Source: Vicia villosa (lineage: Eukaryota > Streptophyta > Magnoliopsida > Fabales > Fabaceae). From it: a stretch of 64,000 bases of DNA. The notes beneath the pieces were generated by a model. That model did not search any database. It was not told where the DNA came from and saw nothing but the letters and a program-made list of their open reading frames with translations. Location: contig NW_026706245.1 in assembly GCF_029867415.1 (NCBI RefSeq), forward strand, positions 112,818 to 176,817, read 5' to 3'. The translations under genes were made by a program, and so were the position numbers. Below are positions 1-11,708 of this stretch, piece after piece (the first letter of the stretch is position 1; each line of letters opens with the position of its first letter).

Positions 1-984
1 CTTTTTTTGGAACTAAATTATATTTTTGTTGGAGTTAAATAAATGAGTGTTTAATATTTTTAGAATTAAATAATTAAAATTCTTTCTTAGGAATTTGACT
101 AATTGTTTAAAAAACTTCTATCTTATATATTTTTATTTTAAAATTTTACTATATAAGATAAGTTTACATTTTCTATTCTTTAATTTTTTAAAATTATCAA
201 TCTTAAATAAATTTTTAAAAGTTTTCTATTTTATATGATTTTGTTTTAAAATTTCTACATTAAAAATTAAATAGTTAAGCTTAAATTTTTTATATTGTAT
301 AATATTTCTATTTTAATTTTTTTCTATAGCATGTGATTTTCTATCTAAATTTTTTAATTGAAATTTCTTCCATCTTAGTTAAGTTTTCTATTTTAAATTT
401 ATTTTCCTCTCTTATATAATTTTCTATCTTAAATTAATTGTTTGAAATTACTTTCTACCATATATGATTTTTCTATTTTAATTATATTTTTTGAAATAAT
501 TTTCTATTTAAATTAGTTTGTTGAAACTTTTTCTATCTTATAGAATTTTTCTAATTTAAGTTAGTTAGTGGCTATATACAAATACAAATATTAATGTAAC
601 CAATTGGTTTGTAAAGATTCAAATAGTGTGAAGCTACCTCTTTTCCATTGGTTTTTAGTTCTCACGTGGTTAAATAAAAAAGAAAAAAAATGAAATAACA
701 ACAACCAAAATATTATGATAAACAATTAGAAGTAACGTTAATACTAGTCTTAGATAATATTTTAATGTGTTTACTTATTGTGTAATTTTGAAAAAATTTG
801 TACTATTTTATTTAATTCGGTTATATTAAGTTCTAATATTCACGACTATGTAAAATCTACACCTATTATTATTGGTGACAATTATATTAACATTGTTATC
901 TGTGGTTTTGTTGCAATATTACATTGGTTGTTCTAAAACCCTTAGTTGTAACACATCAACACTTCCTGACTATTAACATTTTTC
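1..984. other. AT-rich flank, duplicated elsewhere in window
   Basis: No gene seen. The first ~110 bases match 54037-54150 almost base for base, and the TTTCTAT-rich stretch at 120-560 resembles 17590-17840, which lies upstream of NAC copy B. The tail at about 932-956 reappears at 30350-30376 beside NAC pseudogene C. This is therefore flanking sequence of the duplicated NAC units rather than unique spacer. Confidence 0.55.
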
Positions 985-1806
985 TAAAAGGAAGAATGGG
1001 CAAAGTTGATGGTGGAGGATAGAGGAAATTTTGTGTTATATGAAAAGTTAAAGAATTTGAAGGACCGTATAAGAGGATGGAGTCGTGAAGTGTTTTGGTG
1101 AATTGACTTGAAGGTGAGTGAGGAGGTCGAAAATGTTATGCGTTGGATAATTTATTAGTGGCTCATCAAGGAGGAGATATAGAAGAATTAGTTAAGGATA
1201 GGAGGAATGTTAGGAGTGAGGTGTGGAAATTGTGAAATCTAAAAGAAAATACGCTTAGATTGAAGTCGAGGCAACTTTGGTTGAAGGATGGAGATAAGAA
1301 TACTTGATTTTTTCATTATTCTCTTAAGGAGAGGAATAGGAGAAATTCCTTAACTTTTGCTAGAAGGGGAAAATGGTTGGGTGGAAGATGTGGAGGAAAT
1401 CAAGTTGTTTGTTCGGAATCACTTTACTAGGTTTTTCAGAGAGGATACTTTGCTTAGACCTATTCCCGAAGGGCTTGATTATAAGAGGTTAAATGACCAA
1501 TATAAAATCTGGTTAGAGAGGCCATTTTCGGAGAAGGAAGTAAAGGATGCGGTGGGATCGTGTGATGGTAACAAAAAGGCCGGTCCGAATGATTATTCTT
1601 TAGGTTTTTTTAGACAAAATTGGGCGTAGTTAAAAGAGGATGTGATTAATTTTGTTTTGGATTTTTAATAGAGAGCAAAGCTTACCAAGGCTTGTACTTT
1701 GTCCTTTCTTACTCTTATTTTGAAGATCTTAAATTCGCAATCGTTGTCCGACTATAGTCCTATATGCCTTGTGGGAAGCTTGTACAAGATTCTTTCTATT
1801 GTTTTT
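985..1806 (+). mobile_element. L1-type LINE ORF2 fragment (decayed)
   Basis: Translating across several stops and frameshifts gives the linker and N-terminal reverse-transcriptase region of a plant L1-like ORF2. An early block reads WLKDGDKNT then FFHYSLKERNRR (about 1275-1345). The only sizeable open stretch, 1357-1629, ends with the typical CDGNKKAGPNDYSLGFF. After a stop come LSDYSPICLVGSLYKIL (about 1743-1797), the usual LSDYRPISLVGSLYKI block. Endonuclease and catalytic RT motifs are absent. The alignment stops abruptly at 1806, where an oppositely oriented LINE begins, so this copy seems to have been cut by that later insertion. I could not find its continuation beyond 5.5 kb. Confidence 0.8.
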
Positions 1807-1894
1807 GGAAATAAAGATTATATATAACCAAAACCAAAAGTCATACAAGCGACCCTAAGGGTCCAGCCAATAGGAACAAACCCAATCCTATTAC

Positions 1895-2582
1895 ATCAGT
1901 AAAATTGCTAACTTTTCTCTTAGTTTAGGGATAACCCAAACTCTATTCACAATATTATCTATAATTTGTGTAACTATGTCACTATCCAAATTTTCTTTTC
2001 TATACACTCTATTATTTCTCATCCTCCAAACAGCATACACTGTTTCAGCAAGTGCCACCTGCAGAAATTTCCTTCTCCAATTTTTGCTCTTACAAATCTT
2101 GATAGCTCATTCCTGTTTCTGCATCCAGCCACTCACTTGGTGATCAATATGAAGTCAATTCAACACATCCTGCCAGATTTCTTTTGTGCCATTACAGTAA
2201 AAAATAAATGTTGTAGAACTTCATCAAAGTCACAAAACTCACACTTAGCATCATGGATCATTCCAAATTTCACTAACCTGTCTTTGGTTGCAAGTCTTCC
2301 ATGACATTCCAACCATAAGGCAATTTCCGCACGAGGCCTAGCAGAGTTACCAAAAAGAAGTCCCATCCAAACAACATTGCTGGTCTGCTCCAGAAAATCA
2401 CAGTAAAAAGCCTTCATCTTAAACTTCTCCATCTGCATCATAGCATCCCATTGCCTTAGGCCATGCATCTGACCCCTGAGATTTAGGATCCTCTCGAAAA
2501 TCCAAGAGAAAGAGTCCTTTATGTTCATCTCCTTGACATTATCCTCCTTAACATGGTACATGTGGACCCACCTTACCCACAT
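1895..2582 (-). pseudogene. LINE ORF2 zf-RVT and C-terminal tail
   Basis: The open stretch 2160-2582 contains the zf-RVT pattern, with ALWLECHGRLATKDRL followed by CEFCDFDEVLQHLFF, which includes the CxxC...H metal-binding spacing. Downstream, after a frameshift, the tail reads VALAETVYAVWRMRNN. This matches the tail of a second LINE scrap at about 14100-14275. No RNase H domain follows, unlike the LINE at 47.6 kb, so two LINE lineages are present. Confidence 0.75.
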
Positions 2583-2734
2583 GCTATCTTTTTTTCTTGC
2601 ACAGGTTCAAGAGAAGCCTAACCATACAGGCCTTATTCCACGCATACATGTTGATGATGTTAAGGCCCCCTTACTCTGAGGAGCATAAACTCTCTCCCCA
2701 ACAATATGAGATTTCTTTGTCTTCAAGTCTTTAT

Positions 2735-4015
2735 CTATCCAAAAGAAAGCACGACACATAGCTTCACACACTTTGGAAATGGGATACAATGCAACCCGTA
2801 ATTCACAGGCTCAAAGATAGTGCTTTGAATAAGTTGCAGTCTTCCTGCATAGCTCAGGAGGTGGGAGCTCCAATGACGGAGTCTTCCTCCAATCTTCTCA
2901 CACAACTCAAGGCAATGGTGACTACTCAGCTTCCTGGTCATCAGAGGTATCCCCAAGTATCTAAAGGGCAACTGACCCTTGCTGAACCCAATAATCTCCT
3001 CAATCTGCTGCATATCCGAGTCACCCATACCACCATAATAAGCTTTGCATTTAGCTAGATTGACATAAAGCCCTGTGGATTTGGAGAAACTATTGAACCT
3101 TTCCATCATCATATGCATATATTTCTTATCTCCCCTTGAGAACAATAAAAGATCATCAGCAAAACTCAGGTCAATCAGATTCAGATTCTCACATTTGCTA
3201 TGAAACTTGAACTCAGGGAGATCCTTTCAATCTTCCATCTTCATGTGCAAATAATCCATTACAATCACAAACAGCAAGGGGGATATAGGGTCCCATTGCC
3301 TAAGCCCTTTAGCATCTTTCATACACCTAGTTATCTTTCCATTTATGTTAAACTAATAGGTTACAGTTGTTACAGCCTGCATAATCCAACCAATAAATCT
3401 CCTAGGGAAGCATATCTCAGCCAAAATTTGTTGGAGAGCCAATCAATCCACATAATCCTAATCTTTCTTGATGTCCATTTGCAACATGTATCTAGGAATC
3501 CATCCCTTCCTGCTGTACCCTATGATGTGCTCATATGCAATCAGCACATCATCATGGATGTTCTTCCTTGGTATGAAAGCAACCCGACTTCTACTAATCA
3601 TGTGACTCAGGACTTTGCTAATTTTGGCTGCCATAACCTTTGATATAATCTTGTAAATGGTGGTGCAACAAGAAATGGGTCTAAAATCCTTAAGCTTACC
3701 AGCTTGCTCATGCTTAGGGATTAAAGTCACTAGAGTATTGTTTATCCTAGGGTCCAAATGTCCTTCCTCAAAGAATTCTTTAACTGTCATCATAGTATCC
3801 TCCTTAACAATATGCCACGAGTACTTGAAGAAATTGGCTCCAAATCCATCAACACCTGGGGCTTTTAGATCACCCATGCCCTTAAGAGATGATTCAACTT
3901 CCATCTCAGTAATAGGGCTGCTCAGCATAATCCTTTGCTCCATGTTCAGCAGCTTCCTTTTTCTTATTATTCTAATGTCAATCCATGCTAGCCCTGTGTC
4001 AATAGTTCCCATCAA
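2735..4015 (-). pseudogene. LINE ORF2 reverse transcriptase domain
   Basis: Two open stretches separated by a broken segment. The first (3458-4015) carries the fingers/palm blocks GDLKAPGVDGF, LVTLIPK, DFRPISCCTTIYKIISK and the RKNIHDDVLIAYE block. The catalytic FADD lies at 3152-3163, followed by LLLFSRGD and the thumb-side segment ending in PFRYLGIPL, RHWSSHLLSYAGRLQLI (2735-3145). These are the usual order and spacing for plant L1 reverse transcriptases. The middle part (about 3180-3457) has stops in every frame, so no active enzyme is encoded. Confidence 0.87.
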
Positions 4016-4386
4016 ATTACCATAGAAACCAAGAATTTCCTCCTTTATAGCTTTCTAATCCATCAACTCTGTGTCATCCTCTTTACAAATCTTGTTGATG
4101 AAATTCTTCCTATGTTTACTTTTCAGATATGCATGGCAAAATGCATTGTTTCCATCACCCAACGTAATCCAGTCAATCTTAGCTTTTTACCTTTGAATAT
4201 GCTCTTCAGTCTCAGTCATCTGGAGAAGGTCATCAGTGCACCTCTTCTCATTCAAAATCAACTGCTGATTCATCCTATCCAGCCTCAAAGCTTCTTGAGC
4301 TGTAGTCAGCTTGTCCCGGCATTAATCTATTTTCCTCCTTATACTAATTAGTGGTTTACTCAACTTCCTAACCACATGTTGCACTC

Positions 4387-5226
4387 TCATGAGTTTATTC
4401 CACAACTATTTTGAGGGGCCCCCCTTATCTGGCTTTGCCAGCTCTTTCTAATAGCATCTTGATATCCATCCACCTTTGTCACATCATTGATGAATTTGAA
4501 CCAACTCCTTTCCTTTTTTATAGCAGCCTCATCTTTGTTGCAGATCAAAGCATGGTCAGATATGCCAGCCTCCATTATATATACAGTTTTGTCACTATTT
4601 TTTCGAATCCACTCCATATTCCCTGTCACCCTATCACTTCAAGAGTAAATAGGGTCTTGGGAATGCTTATTAAACAAAGTGAATTTATCCCCTTGGCTAT
4701 CAACCACAAACAGACCAGTTGTATCCATCATATCCCTTAGATCACTATATTCAATCTCCCTGACCTCTTTCCCTCCAATCCTGTCCTGCACCCCAATCAC
4801 ATTATTGAAATCCCCAAGGACACACCAAGGACCATTTTGGTTACTATCAATCCTTCCAATATCTTTCCATAGAGATTTCCTTTTATCAAGCTTGTTGGAG
4901 GCATACACAGCTGTGATCCAACTGAGAAAGACACCACTAGTATTGTACAAGCCACGATGCACCATTTGTTCAGTCATAAATACCTTTTTTATTTGGATCC
5001 TACTAGCATCCCACATAACCCAAATTATGCCATTATCATGTTTTTTATAGTTGTCAATAAGCTGCCATCTGTTTCCAAGTATTTTTCTACACTCTTTAGC
5101 TTTCTCACATTTGACTCTAGTTTCAAGTAAGATAGCAATATCAAGCTGCAAGTTAAAGAGACAGGAGCTAATCTCTTTTGTTTTTTCTACCTTATTTAAC
5201 CCCCTTACATTCCATGACACTATCAT
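4387..5226 (-). pseudogene. LINE ORF2 endonuclease domain
   Basis: Starts at the ATG at 5226 with the standard ORF2 opening MIVSWNVRGLN. The L1-type apurinic endonuclease motifs follow: an LLETRV block near residue 33, a GDFNNVI block near residue 138 and, after a stop at 4639, the SDH motif (ISDHALIC) in the next open segment at 4387-4629. This domain would nick target DNA for target-primed reverse transcription. The internal stop and frame change show it is dead. Confidence 0.85.
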
Positions 5227-5482
5227 TTATCAATAAAAGGGTTCACCTTAGGGCCATTCCAATCACCTAAGGTGCTAAAACCATTATGACTAAATATATG
5301 TTTAAGGCTATCATCAACAATAGGTTTCTTACCTCATCTTCATCATGATTCTCAATTATGGCTTTGGGACTTTCCACACTAACTAGCTCAACAACTGGGG
5401 TCTGCACTTCTCCATTCTCAGATGTGTGACTAGTTTCCCCTTCATTTCCGATTTTATTCGCGATCAGCCTATGTAAAACCAC
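5227..5482 (-). pseudogene. LINE ORF1 C-terminal remnant
   Basis: An acidic 71-residue open stretch (5267-5482), then a frame-shifted end reading GDWNGPKVNPFIDK with a TGA stop at about 5224-5226. That stop overlaps the first ATG of ORF2 as ATGA. The position immediately before the endonuclease start is that of the gag-like ORF1 in plant L1 elements. The zinc knuckle is not visible, and identification rests on position. Confidence 0.45.
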
Positions 5483-5490
5483 AATTCGAT

Positions 5491-6209
5491 TCGAAGGAAA
5501 TCTATTTCAAAATGATGTCTTTCTTTGAGATCCACCTATGTAAAATTTGAGTTTGGCTTGGAGACTAATCGCTTCAAGCTATGTTCGTTGTTTGGCCGGA
5601 ACTTCATTTTCTTGTATTAGGTAGTTCGTGGGTGTAAATTTCTAAAATGTAGGAAGCAAAATGGATAATCTTAAGAACAATTCTTGGAAAGAGTATTAGG
5701 TCACTTCATTAGACCGAACCTTAATAAATTTCTGGTGCTATCTCTCTTCTCTTATCTTTTTTATTTACTACTCATTTAATTAAATTTAAATTTCTGCTAT
5801 TTATTTTCAAAATACTTTTGAACACATATTAAGTTAGTGTGAGAATGAAAAATGGTGTTTGAGTGAGAGATTATTTGAATATTAAAAATGGTGTAATTTC
5901 CTTCTTAAAATAAGAAGCGATTGGCAATTAAATGAATGTAGTAAGATGTGGAATGCGATCAACCGTCAGATTGATCTATAAGGTAATGCCCTGCTATTTT
6001 GTTATTTAGGTCTTTGTTCTCTAGCCCTGTGGGCGGTCCATAATAGTAATTGTTACTTCCACTATCACATTCCATAATGCGTGACTCATTCAAACTTTTC
6101 ACATATATTAAAAAGTGTATAAACGAAAGAACAAATATTCTTATATTGATGAATTCAAAATTATCATAAATACAAATAAAATATATTAAAGTAAATATCA
6201 ACTAGAAGG

Positions 6210-6212
<3 letters not shown>
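5491..6212. other. spacer with no recognised gene
   Basis: Mixed-composition sequence to about 5750, then AT-rich. Short frames are present but none resembles a known protein. The first part may be more transposon debris: it lies directly behind the LINE and has several short in-frame patches, but I could not assign it. Confidence 0.4.

Positions 6213-6248
<36 letters not shown>
6213..6248. repeat. (TAA)n microsatellite
   Basis: About twelve uninterrupted TAA units, within AT-rich spacer. Confidence 0.95.
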
Positions 6249-6252
<4 letters not shown>

Positions 6253-8174
6253 AAAAAATAAGTAATTTATTTTGGAATAATTTAATCCTCTTATAAATGA
6301 ACCACATATCATACTAAATTATAATCTTATAACTTCTTCCACCAAAATTTCCCGCCAAAATTTTTACCAATTAATCACAATAATAATTAATTAATTAAAA
6401 AGGATAATTATTATTAATTATTAAATAAAAAATAATAAAATAAATTGACCACCCATGCAAACCATAATAAAAACAGTTTTTCAAAGTTATGAATGGCTAA
6501 AAAAATAGAAGACACATATTTAATTAATTAATTTATTAAATTGGCAAACAAAAAAAATATAGATGTGGTTAATACAGGAATTTTTGGAGAAGATGTAGTG
6601 AACAGTCGATTGCATAACATGAACAATCGATTAATGGCTTATTTTTGCAAAGAAAAAGTGAATTTTCATTGTGTCAATCGATTTATATAATGTATCAATA
6701 AATTAATTTACATAAAATTACAAATAGAGTGTTTTGGAACTTCATACAATCGATTGACTCCTTCGTGCAATTGATTGCATCACCTTTGTTTTGCCAAAAA
6801 AAACACTTGTTTCATTTTTCTAGCTACGGCATTTTAGGAGTTCCATAACCTGCACCATGACATGCATGCATAAGATTAACATTAATCGGTCGAATTACAC
6901 GAGATCGAATGTGTTTTAACCTAAAATCCCAATTAGGTTAAAACGATTGGTAAACGAGATTCGTATCTACGTTTTAAACGCGGTCTGTTGTGTTAGAAAG
7001 CTAACATATGGAACTATAATATAGAGATGTGTCTCTATTAGTCATTCCTCTATATCTTTTCCTTTGAGTCCGGCTAAGCCCACCATAGGATGATAGGACA
7101 GACATTGACTATGTGGCGTGAAAGTAAAATAAGTTAGATTGAGGTGAGAGTGTGACGACCTTTCCTAGATATATTGTGACGTGTTGAACTGTTGTGTATG
7201 ATTTATGTATGTTTATGAATTATATTATAAGTAATGCTACGAACTCTATTATGGATCACTGTTTGTTTTGATTGTGAAATAACATGATAAAAACTTATAA
7301 ATATAAGTGACGAAACCTAGAAGTATAACTAAGTGAATTGATTAGAAAGATAACTTTGGTTATGAAAAGGATTTATGTGGTGATCACTTGGAAGCAATGG
7401 TACCTCGGTGTGTGTCACAGACAAGTAGTTACTATAATGATGAATCAATATGCTTAGTATGGAATGTGTGAAATTGTCATGAGAATGGGTGAATATGATC
7501 ACCTAGTATTGATGAGATAATATGAGAATTGGTGAATATGGTCACCTAGTGATTAATGAGTACAATCACGTTGAGAATGATGAAAAAGTCATGTATTCGG
7601 AAATAAACCCATTGCTATGCATGTCCCAAATCAAGATACTTATAAAAAGTAAAGATTGGGATATTCGCATTATAACTTCGTATAAACCAAATGGGTTAGA
7701 GTCCCATAGAAAACATGGACCTCAAAGTGGGTTAGAGTCTAATACGATGAAAATGCTCGCAATGGGTTTGAGTCCCATAGGGAGCGATAATTCTTAAAGT
7801 GAGTTCGAGTCCCATAGAGAATCCGAAATCGACAAGAAATTCAAAGCATGATACAAGGATCTGTGACCGGTATCGATAATCCTAGACGTAGGGTTGGCCG
7901 GGGAAATATGCCTTGGTACGATTTCTGATTAGGGATTTATTGAATTAACTAAACTTAAGTTACATGTTTCTTTAAAATGCGAGAATCCCCTGATACTTAA
8001 TTGTTCATTCCATTTGTGTGACTTAGAAACCGTTGAAGTCGAGATTATCCATAGGATAGGGAAACTCACTTAGATTATTATCTCACTCCACTATCATTGT
8101 TGCTTTCGAGGTGTTTATTGCAGATTAAAGAAAAAAGAAGATATATGATGATGTTTCAAAGGTTTCTGAATATT
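6249..8174. repeat. non-coding, short dispersed repeats
   Basis: No gene recognised. Between 6600 and 6785 the near-palindrome CAATCGATT and variants occur about six times. Between 7440 and 7560 a ~55 base phrase containing GTGAATATGRTCACCTAGT is repeated. Between 7690 and 7830 a phrase of the type GGGTTAGAGTCCCATAG occurs four times. This looks like a decayed LTR-retrotransposon non-coding region, but no primer site or LTR end was found. Confidence 0.4.
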
Positions 8175-8600
8175 GTGAACTTCCGTTGTGGATTATGTAT
8201 ACATAGATCTTAGATTTCATTTAGGAACTATTGTATGACATGTAGCATACGTTGTATTTTTTGTGTGGACATGTATATAGTGATGTCGTTAGGCACTTAT
8301 GTTGTATTAGTACCAATTAATATCACATATAATTTATTTTGTAGATGTAAATTATACGGGGTGTTACAATTATATTCCGTTGTGGATATTCTGTATATAT
8401 GTACATTATGTACATAGTTCTTAATTTTTATTAGGCACATTTGTATAGCACGTGCTATATTATATATTATTATTTTTGGATAGATGTATATAGCGATGTC
8501 GTTAGGCACTTATGTGTGACAGCACCAATTAACGCTATATGTAATATATTTTTTATATTTATATTATGTGTGGTTGTTACAAAAACTATATAGCGTGCAT
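8175..8600. repeat. diverged ~210 bp tandem duplication
   Basis: Two head-to-tail copies (about 8175-8388 and 8389-8600). Each contains TTCCGTTGTGGAT or a close variant near its start, then a TTAGGCAC/TTAGGAAC-type block, and both carry GATGTCGTTAGGCACTTATG followed by ACCAATTAA. Copies differ by many substitutions, so the duplication is old. Short frames across it have no similarity I recognise. Confidence 0.65.
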
Positions 8601-10380
8601 GTATACACGACCCATAGTAGCAAGTGATAAAAAGTAAAAACATTGTTACCATAGGGAGTGTAATTACTTAGATTGATTTGTAAAACTATCTTCTGTGAAT
8701 GAGCATGAGAAGAAAAAAAATAACAATAATTGATGGTTGTCAAAGAGTTCAGTTTCTAAGTAAAATTAGTAATAAAGAATATAACTACATCAAAAAAAAT
8801 TTAATAGGGCTTTTATAAACTTTTAATAGTGCATTAAAGGGCTATTAAAACTCCCGTTATTAAAAGTTGACTAGCTATGATAGAGCTTTTAAATAATTTA
8901 TTTATCTAACACTTTTTTAGTTTTATATCACAAACAAATGCAAGCAATAACCATAAAGAATATTCTTCATCTAATATTTTCTTCCCACAAATTCTATGAT
9001 TCAAAGATCCAAAATCTAGATCTCCGGAAAAATAATGTTTTACTATATTATTTGTGTAAACAAAATAATATTCTAGGTCACAATGTAGTTTATAAAAAAT
9101 TAATTTATTACTATTTTGTGTAAACAATGTAACGAGTTTTTTTTATAAAAAAAAAAACAATATATCTTACCCATTGGTTTTATTCATAAGCTGAGATGTT
9201 TGATGTGCTAGTTTTGAAATTAATTAAAATGTAGTTGTTGGGGTTTAAACTCTTGTGCAGATAACTTAACCCATCAGTTTTGAATTAACTAAGGGGTAAA
9301 GTGGCAGTTTTTAGTGGCGCTATTCGTTACCTTACTTCTATCGCCGATGTTAAATTTATTTCTAACAGTTCTTTAAGTGTGCTTTTCAGATTTCCAAACC
9401 ACTTATCTTGCATAAAAAATCACACAGCCAATCATAACCCAAATTCACATACAATTCAATGAAATATACCATTTGATCAAGCTATTACATGTGTTACAAT
9501 AAGGTACATGCATAATCATAAATCAGTTCATGCTAATCTACTAGAATTTTATATGTATAAATTCCTAATTATAGACATTCGGGCATTCAACACATCATTG
9601 AGACATTCAAACACACAACATGCAAAATCATCAAGCCAAACATGAACACACAGTATGCATTGAGAGCGAACAATCAACATATATATTCACAAGGCTATAT
9701 ATCCCACCCCTCATGCTTTGCCCTAGATATTGTTGTTTACAACAAAACTTAGTCAAACCCCTCCTTAGAACTTGATGAATTCGGAATTTGAGAATGAAGG
9801 AAAAGCTGAAGTGGGGTTGTAAACCTTACTTGAGCCTTGATCTTCAAGCAACCAAGAAATTACTCACATGCAATTGAAGATTGGTGAGACTTGATCATAA
9901 TCATCCTTCTTCTTCCTCCAAGAATTTTGCCCCACCTCTCATCCTCACACTCTCCACTCCAGAATCTAATTTTTAGAATGGAAAATTCAAGAGCAAATGA
10001 GTGAAAGTGCAGAAAATTGAACTTATATAGAAGGAGTATGGTATTACCAATATGCCCTTGGTCTTAACACAAAATCCCTGATAACGCCCTAAGGTTTCTA
10101 AACTCTTAATCCTCTTCATTAACCATTATTAATTCATCACTAAACATGTGATGGTATATGATTAGAAGATTAGAGAATTACAAAATTAAATTTCATGAAT
10201 CCATGTAATCAACAACCACCAATCCATAAAGAAAATTCCTTGACTAATATTTTCCATTTAAAATTGTCAATGAAAATTATTTTTCTTTTTGTGACTCAAT
10301 AGAATTAACTCTTTCCTTCTTCATAAAATAAAATTAAAAATATCTTTTTGGTTTTATTAAAAAAATAGGGGTGAAGAATC
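8601..10380. other. AT-rich spacer, no recognised gene
   Basis: No coding signal. Around 8770-8880 there are repeated AATAGGGCT and TTAATAG-type words that could be a decayed transposon end. The more GC-balanced stretch 9640-10160 has a leader-like or LTR-like look on the minus strand, but no TG...CA borders or primer site could be fixed. Confidence 0.35.
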
Positions 10381-10808
10381 ACCAAAGCAGAACAAAGGTA
10401 GCCACACGAATCACAATAAATGTCATTTATAAAGAAGAAAGTAATTTTTTACATTTATTCATTGAATATATAAAAATAAAACTAAAATTTACTTTCGAGA
10501 ACTCATAAATTTTAGACCCCAAACTAAAAAATTAGATCCCAAAGTAAAATAAGCATAGAGTGTACAAAGAAATATATTGCAACAATCGAAATATAAAAAT
10601 AAACAAGAAAATAAAAGTAAAAAAACAAATTTGCAAAATAAAAATAAAATATACAATAGAGATCACAACATAATAGTCCAACAAAATTGTGTGATAATTG
10701 ACAAACTTATTATTACTCAAAATTCACAAAACATTATAAGAATCGTGTAGAAACAAACTGGAAAGTCATACTTTTATTCAAATACAGCATATCTCTTTTT
10801 GAATGCAT
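10381..10808 (-). other. 3' flank of NAC copy A (duplicated block)
   Basis: Downstream flank of the NAC gene on the minus strand. Very similar blocks lie at 16060-16464 (copy B), 28300-28525 (pseudogene C) and 52580-53013 (copy G), and more distantly at 36960-37200 (copy D). The shared words include CAAAGAAATA and the ATAAACAAG block. Homology beyond the coding part shows that copying involved genomic segments and not mRNA. Confidence 0.6.
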
Positions 10809-11444
10809 TCATACGTCGAATTTCTCAAGCACGTTATCACTTTCATCACGATCAGTTTCATCAACATCAGATAAAGGCTCAAATTCATTATCCACGTCAA
10901 TCTCTATTGGGCAATCAAATATTCTACAAAGAACAAAACCAACCTACAAAATAATTAATTGAAAGTCGTTAGAAGATAACCAAAGTTACAAAACTATGAA
11001 AAGAGTTAGTTTTCTCAAATATGATACCTGCGGATTGTCTGCCAAAGCATATTCATACATAGTCCAATTAGTTCTTTCTGAATCATTTAGGGATTTTCCA
11101 AGATAGAAAACAAAGAGAGTTTTAGTTCCTAAAACTACGTTATCTGCATTAGTAATATTACAGACATTTCCTTTCTTCTTCCAAAACCCGGTCTTGCAAT
11201 GTCTTCTTTCCTCGTTAATTTTTGCAGTAAAACAATACCAGTGCCAGTGCCTACCATTGTAGATTGAGTAGGAGGACGCGGGAGACAATTCAAAGGGATC
11301 AGAGTCATATAGGTTCATCTCTTTAATCATGTGTGAGCCATTGAAAATATGGAGGTCTTCGTTATTTTTGTTGGCAAGGTAATAGCCAATAAGAATCTCA
11401 TCATTAGGAATGAAAACAACACCAGGTGGAAGAAAAGCAGCCAT
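10809..11444 (-). CDS. Small NAC-domain protein, copy A (two exons)
   Basis: Exon 1 is 11028-11444 (139 codons), the intron is 10944-11027 (84 bases, GT...AG) and exon 2 is 10809-10943. The product is 183 aa. NAC subdomains are visible in order: A (LPPGVVFIPNDE, YYLANK), B (IKEMNLY...PFEL), C (HWYCF...GFWKKKGN), D (LGTKTLFVFYLGK...TNWTMYEYAL) and E, which is completed only by exon 2 as GFVLCRIF. After the domain comes a ~30-residue acidic tail rich in D and E. NAC proteins are plant nuclear transcription factors. Here the usual WKATGKD of subdomain C is replaced by WKKKGN, and there is no long activation region. The start MAAFLPPG aligns with the other copies. A TRIM element sits 10 bases upstream of the ATG beyond its target duplication. 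Function beyond NAC-like is unknown. Confidence 0.85.
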
Positions 11445-11458
11445 TTCAATGAAACGAG

Positions 11459-11650
11459 TGTTGGATAAATAAATCCAGCGTCACCCTTAGGGATTCGAAT
11501 GGGCTTAACATCCCAACCCATGGCGCCTAGAGAGAGCTTACAAACCTCGCTTTAGGTGCAGCCCCTGAGGGCTCATACTATAAAGAAATAAAGTTGCGCC
11601 CTCACTAACAGCAATTGCTTTTAGCGTAGTGGTAAGCGCTTGATCCTACA
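11459..11650 (+). repeat. TRIM 5' LTR
   Basis: 192 bp, TG...CA ends. Its last ~30 bases include TAGCGTAGTGG (11622-11632), a good match to a tRNA gene A box. Confidence 0.93.
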
Positions 11651-11684
11651 AGTGGTATCAGAGCATGGTCATGGGTTCGAATCC
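11622..11684 (+). promoter_or_regulatory. tRNA-like A box and B box spanning LTR and interior
   Basis: TAGCGTAGTGG (11622-11632, in the LTR) and GGTTCGAATCC (11674-11684, in the interior) match the consensus internal promoter elements of tRNA genes. Their starts are 52 bases apart, within the range for tRNAs with a long variable arm. The B box is flanked by GGG and CCC and could form a T-arm. Whether RNA polymerase III uses it is unknown. Confidence 0.55.
11653..11664 (+). promoter_or_regulatory. TRIM primer-binding site (tRNA-iMet type)
   Basis: TGGTATCAGAGC lies two bases after the 5' LTR. This is the sequence complementary to the 3' end of initiator methionine tRNA and is the standard minus-strand primer site of plant copia elements and TRIMs. 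Confidence 0.9.
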
Positions 11685-11708
11685 CCCCGGCTGACACTGG
11701 GGGGAGAT

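Larger units (their letters stand above)
1807..5490 (-). mobile_element. L1-type LINE, nearly full ORF2, decayed
   Basis: Read on the minus strand, this interval holds in order the end of ORF1, an apurinic-type endonuclease, a reverse transcriptase with FADD, a zinc-binding zf-RVT segment and the C-terminal tail of a plant non-LTR retrotransposon. All parts are broken by stops and frameshifts. The 3' end (plus-strand 1807-1830) abuts the truncated end of a + strand LINE fragment, which fits insertion of this element into the older one. No clear poly(A) tail or target duplication was identified, so the borders are approximate. No intact protein can be made. Confidence 0.8.

Noticed and set aside
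2789..3643. Several + strand ORFs across the minus-strand LINE
   Set aside because: They are shadows of LINE ORF2 on the opposite strand; the minus frames carry the RT motifs.
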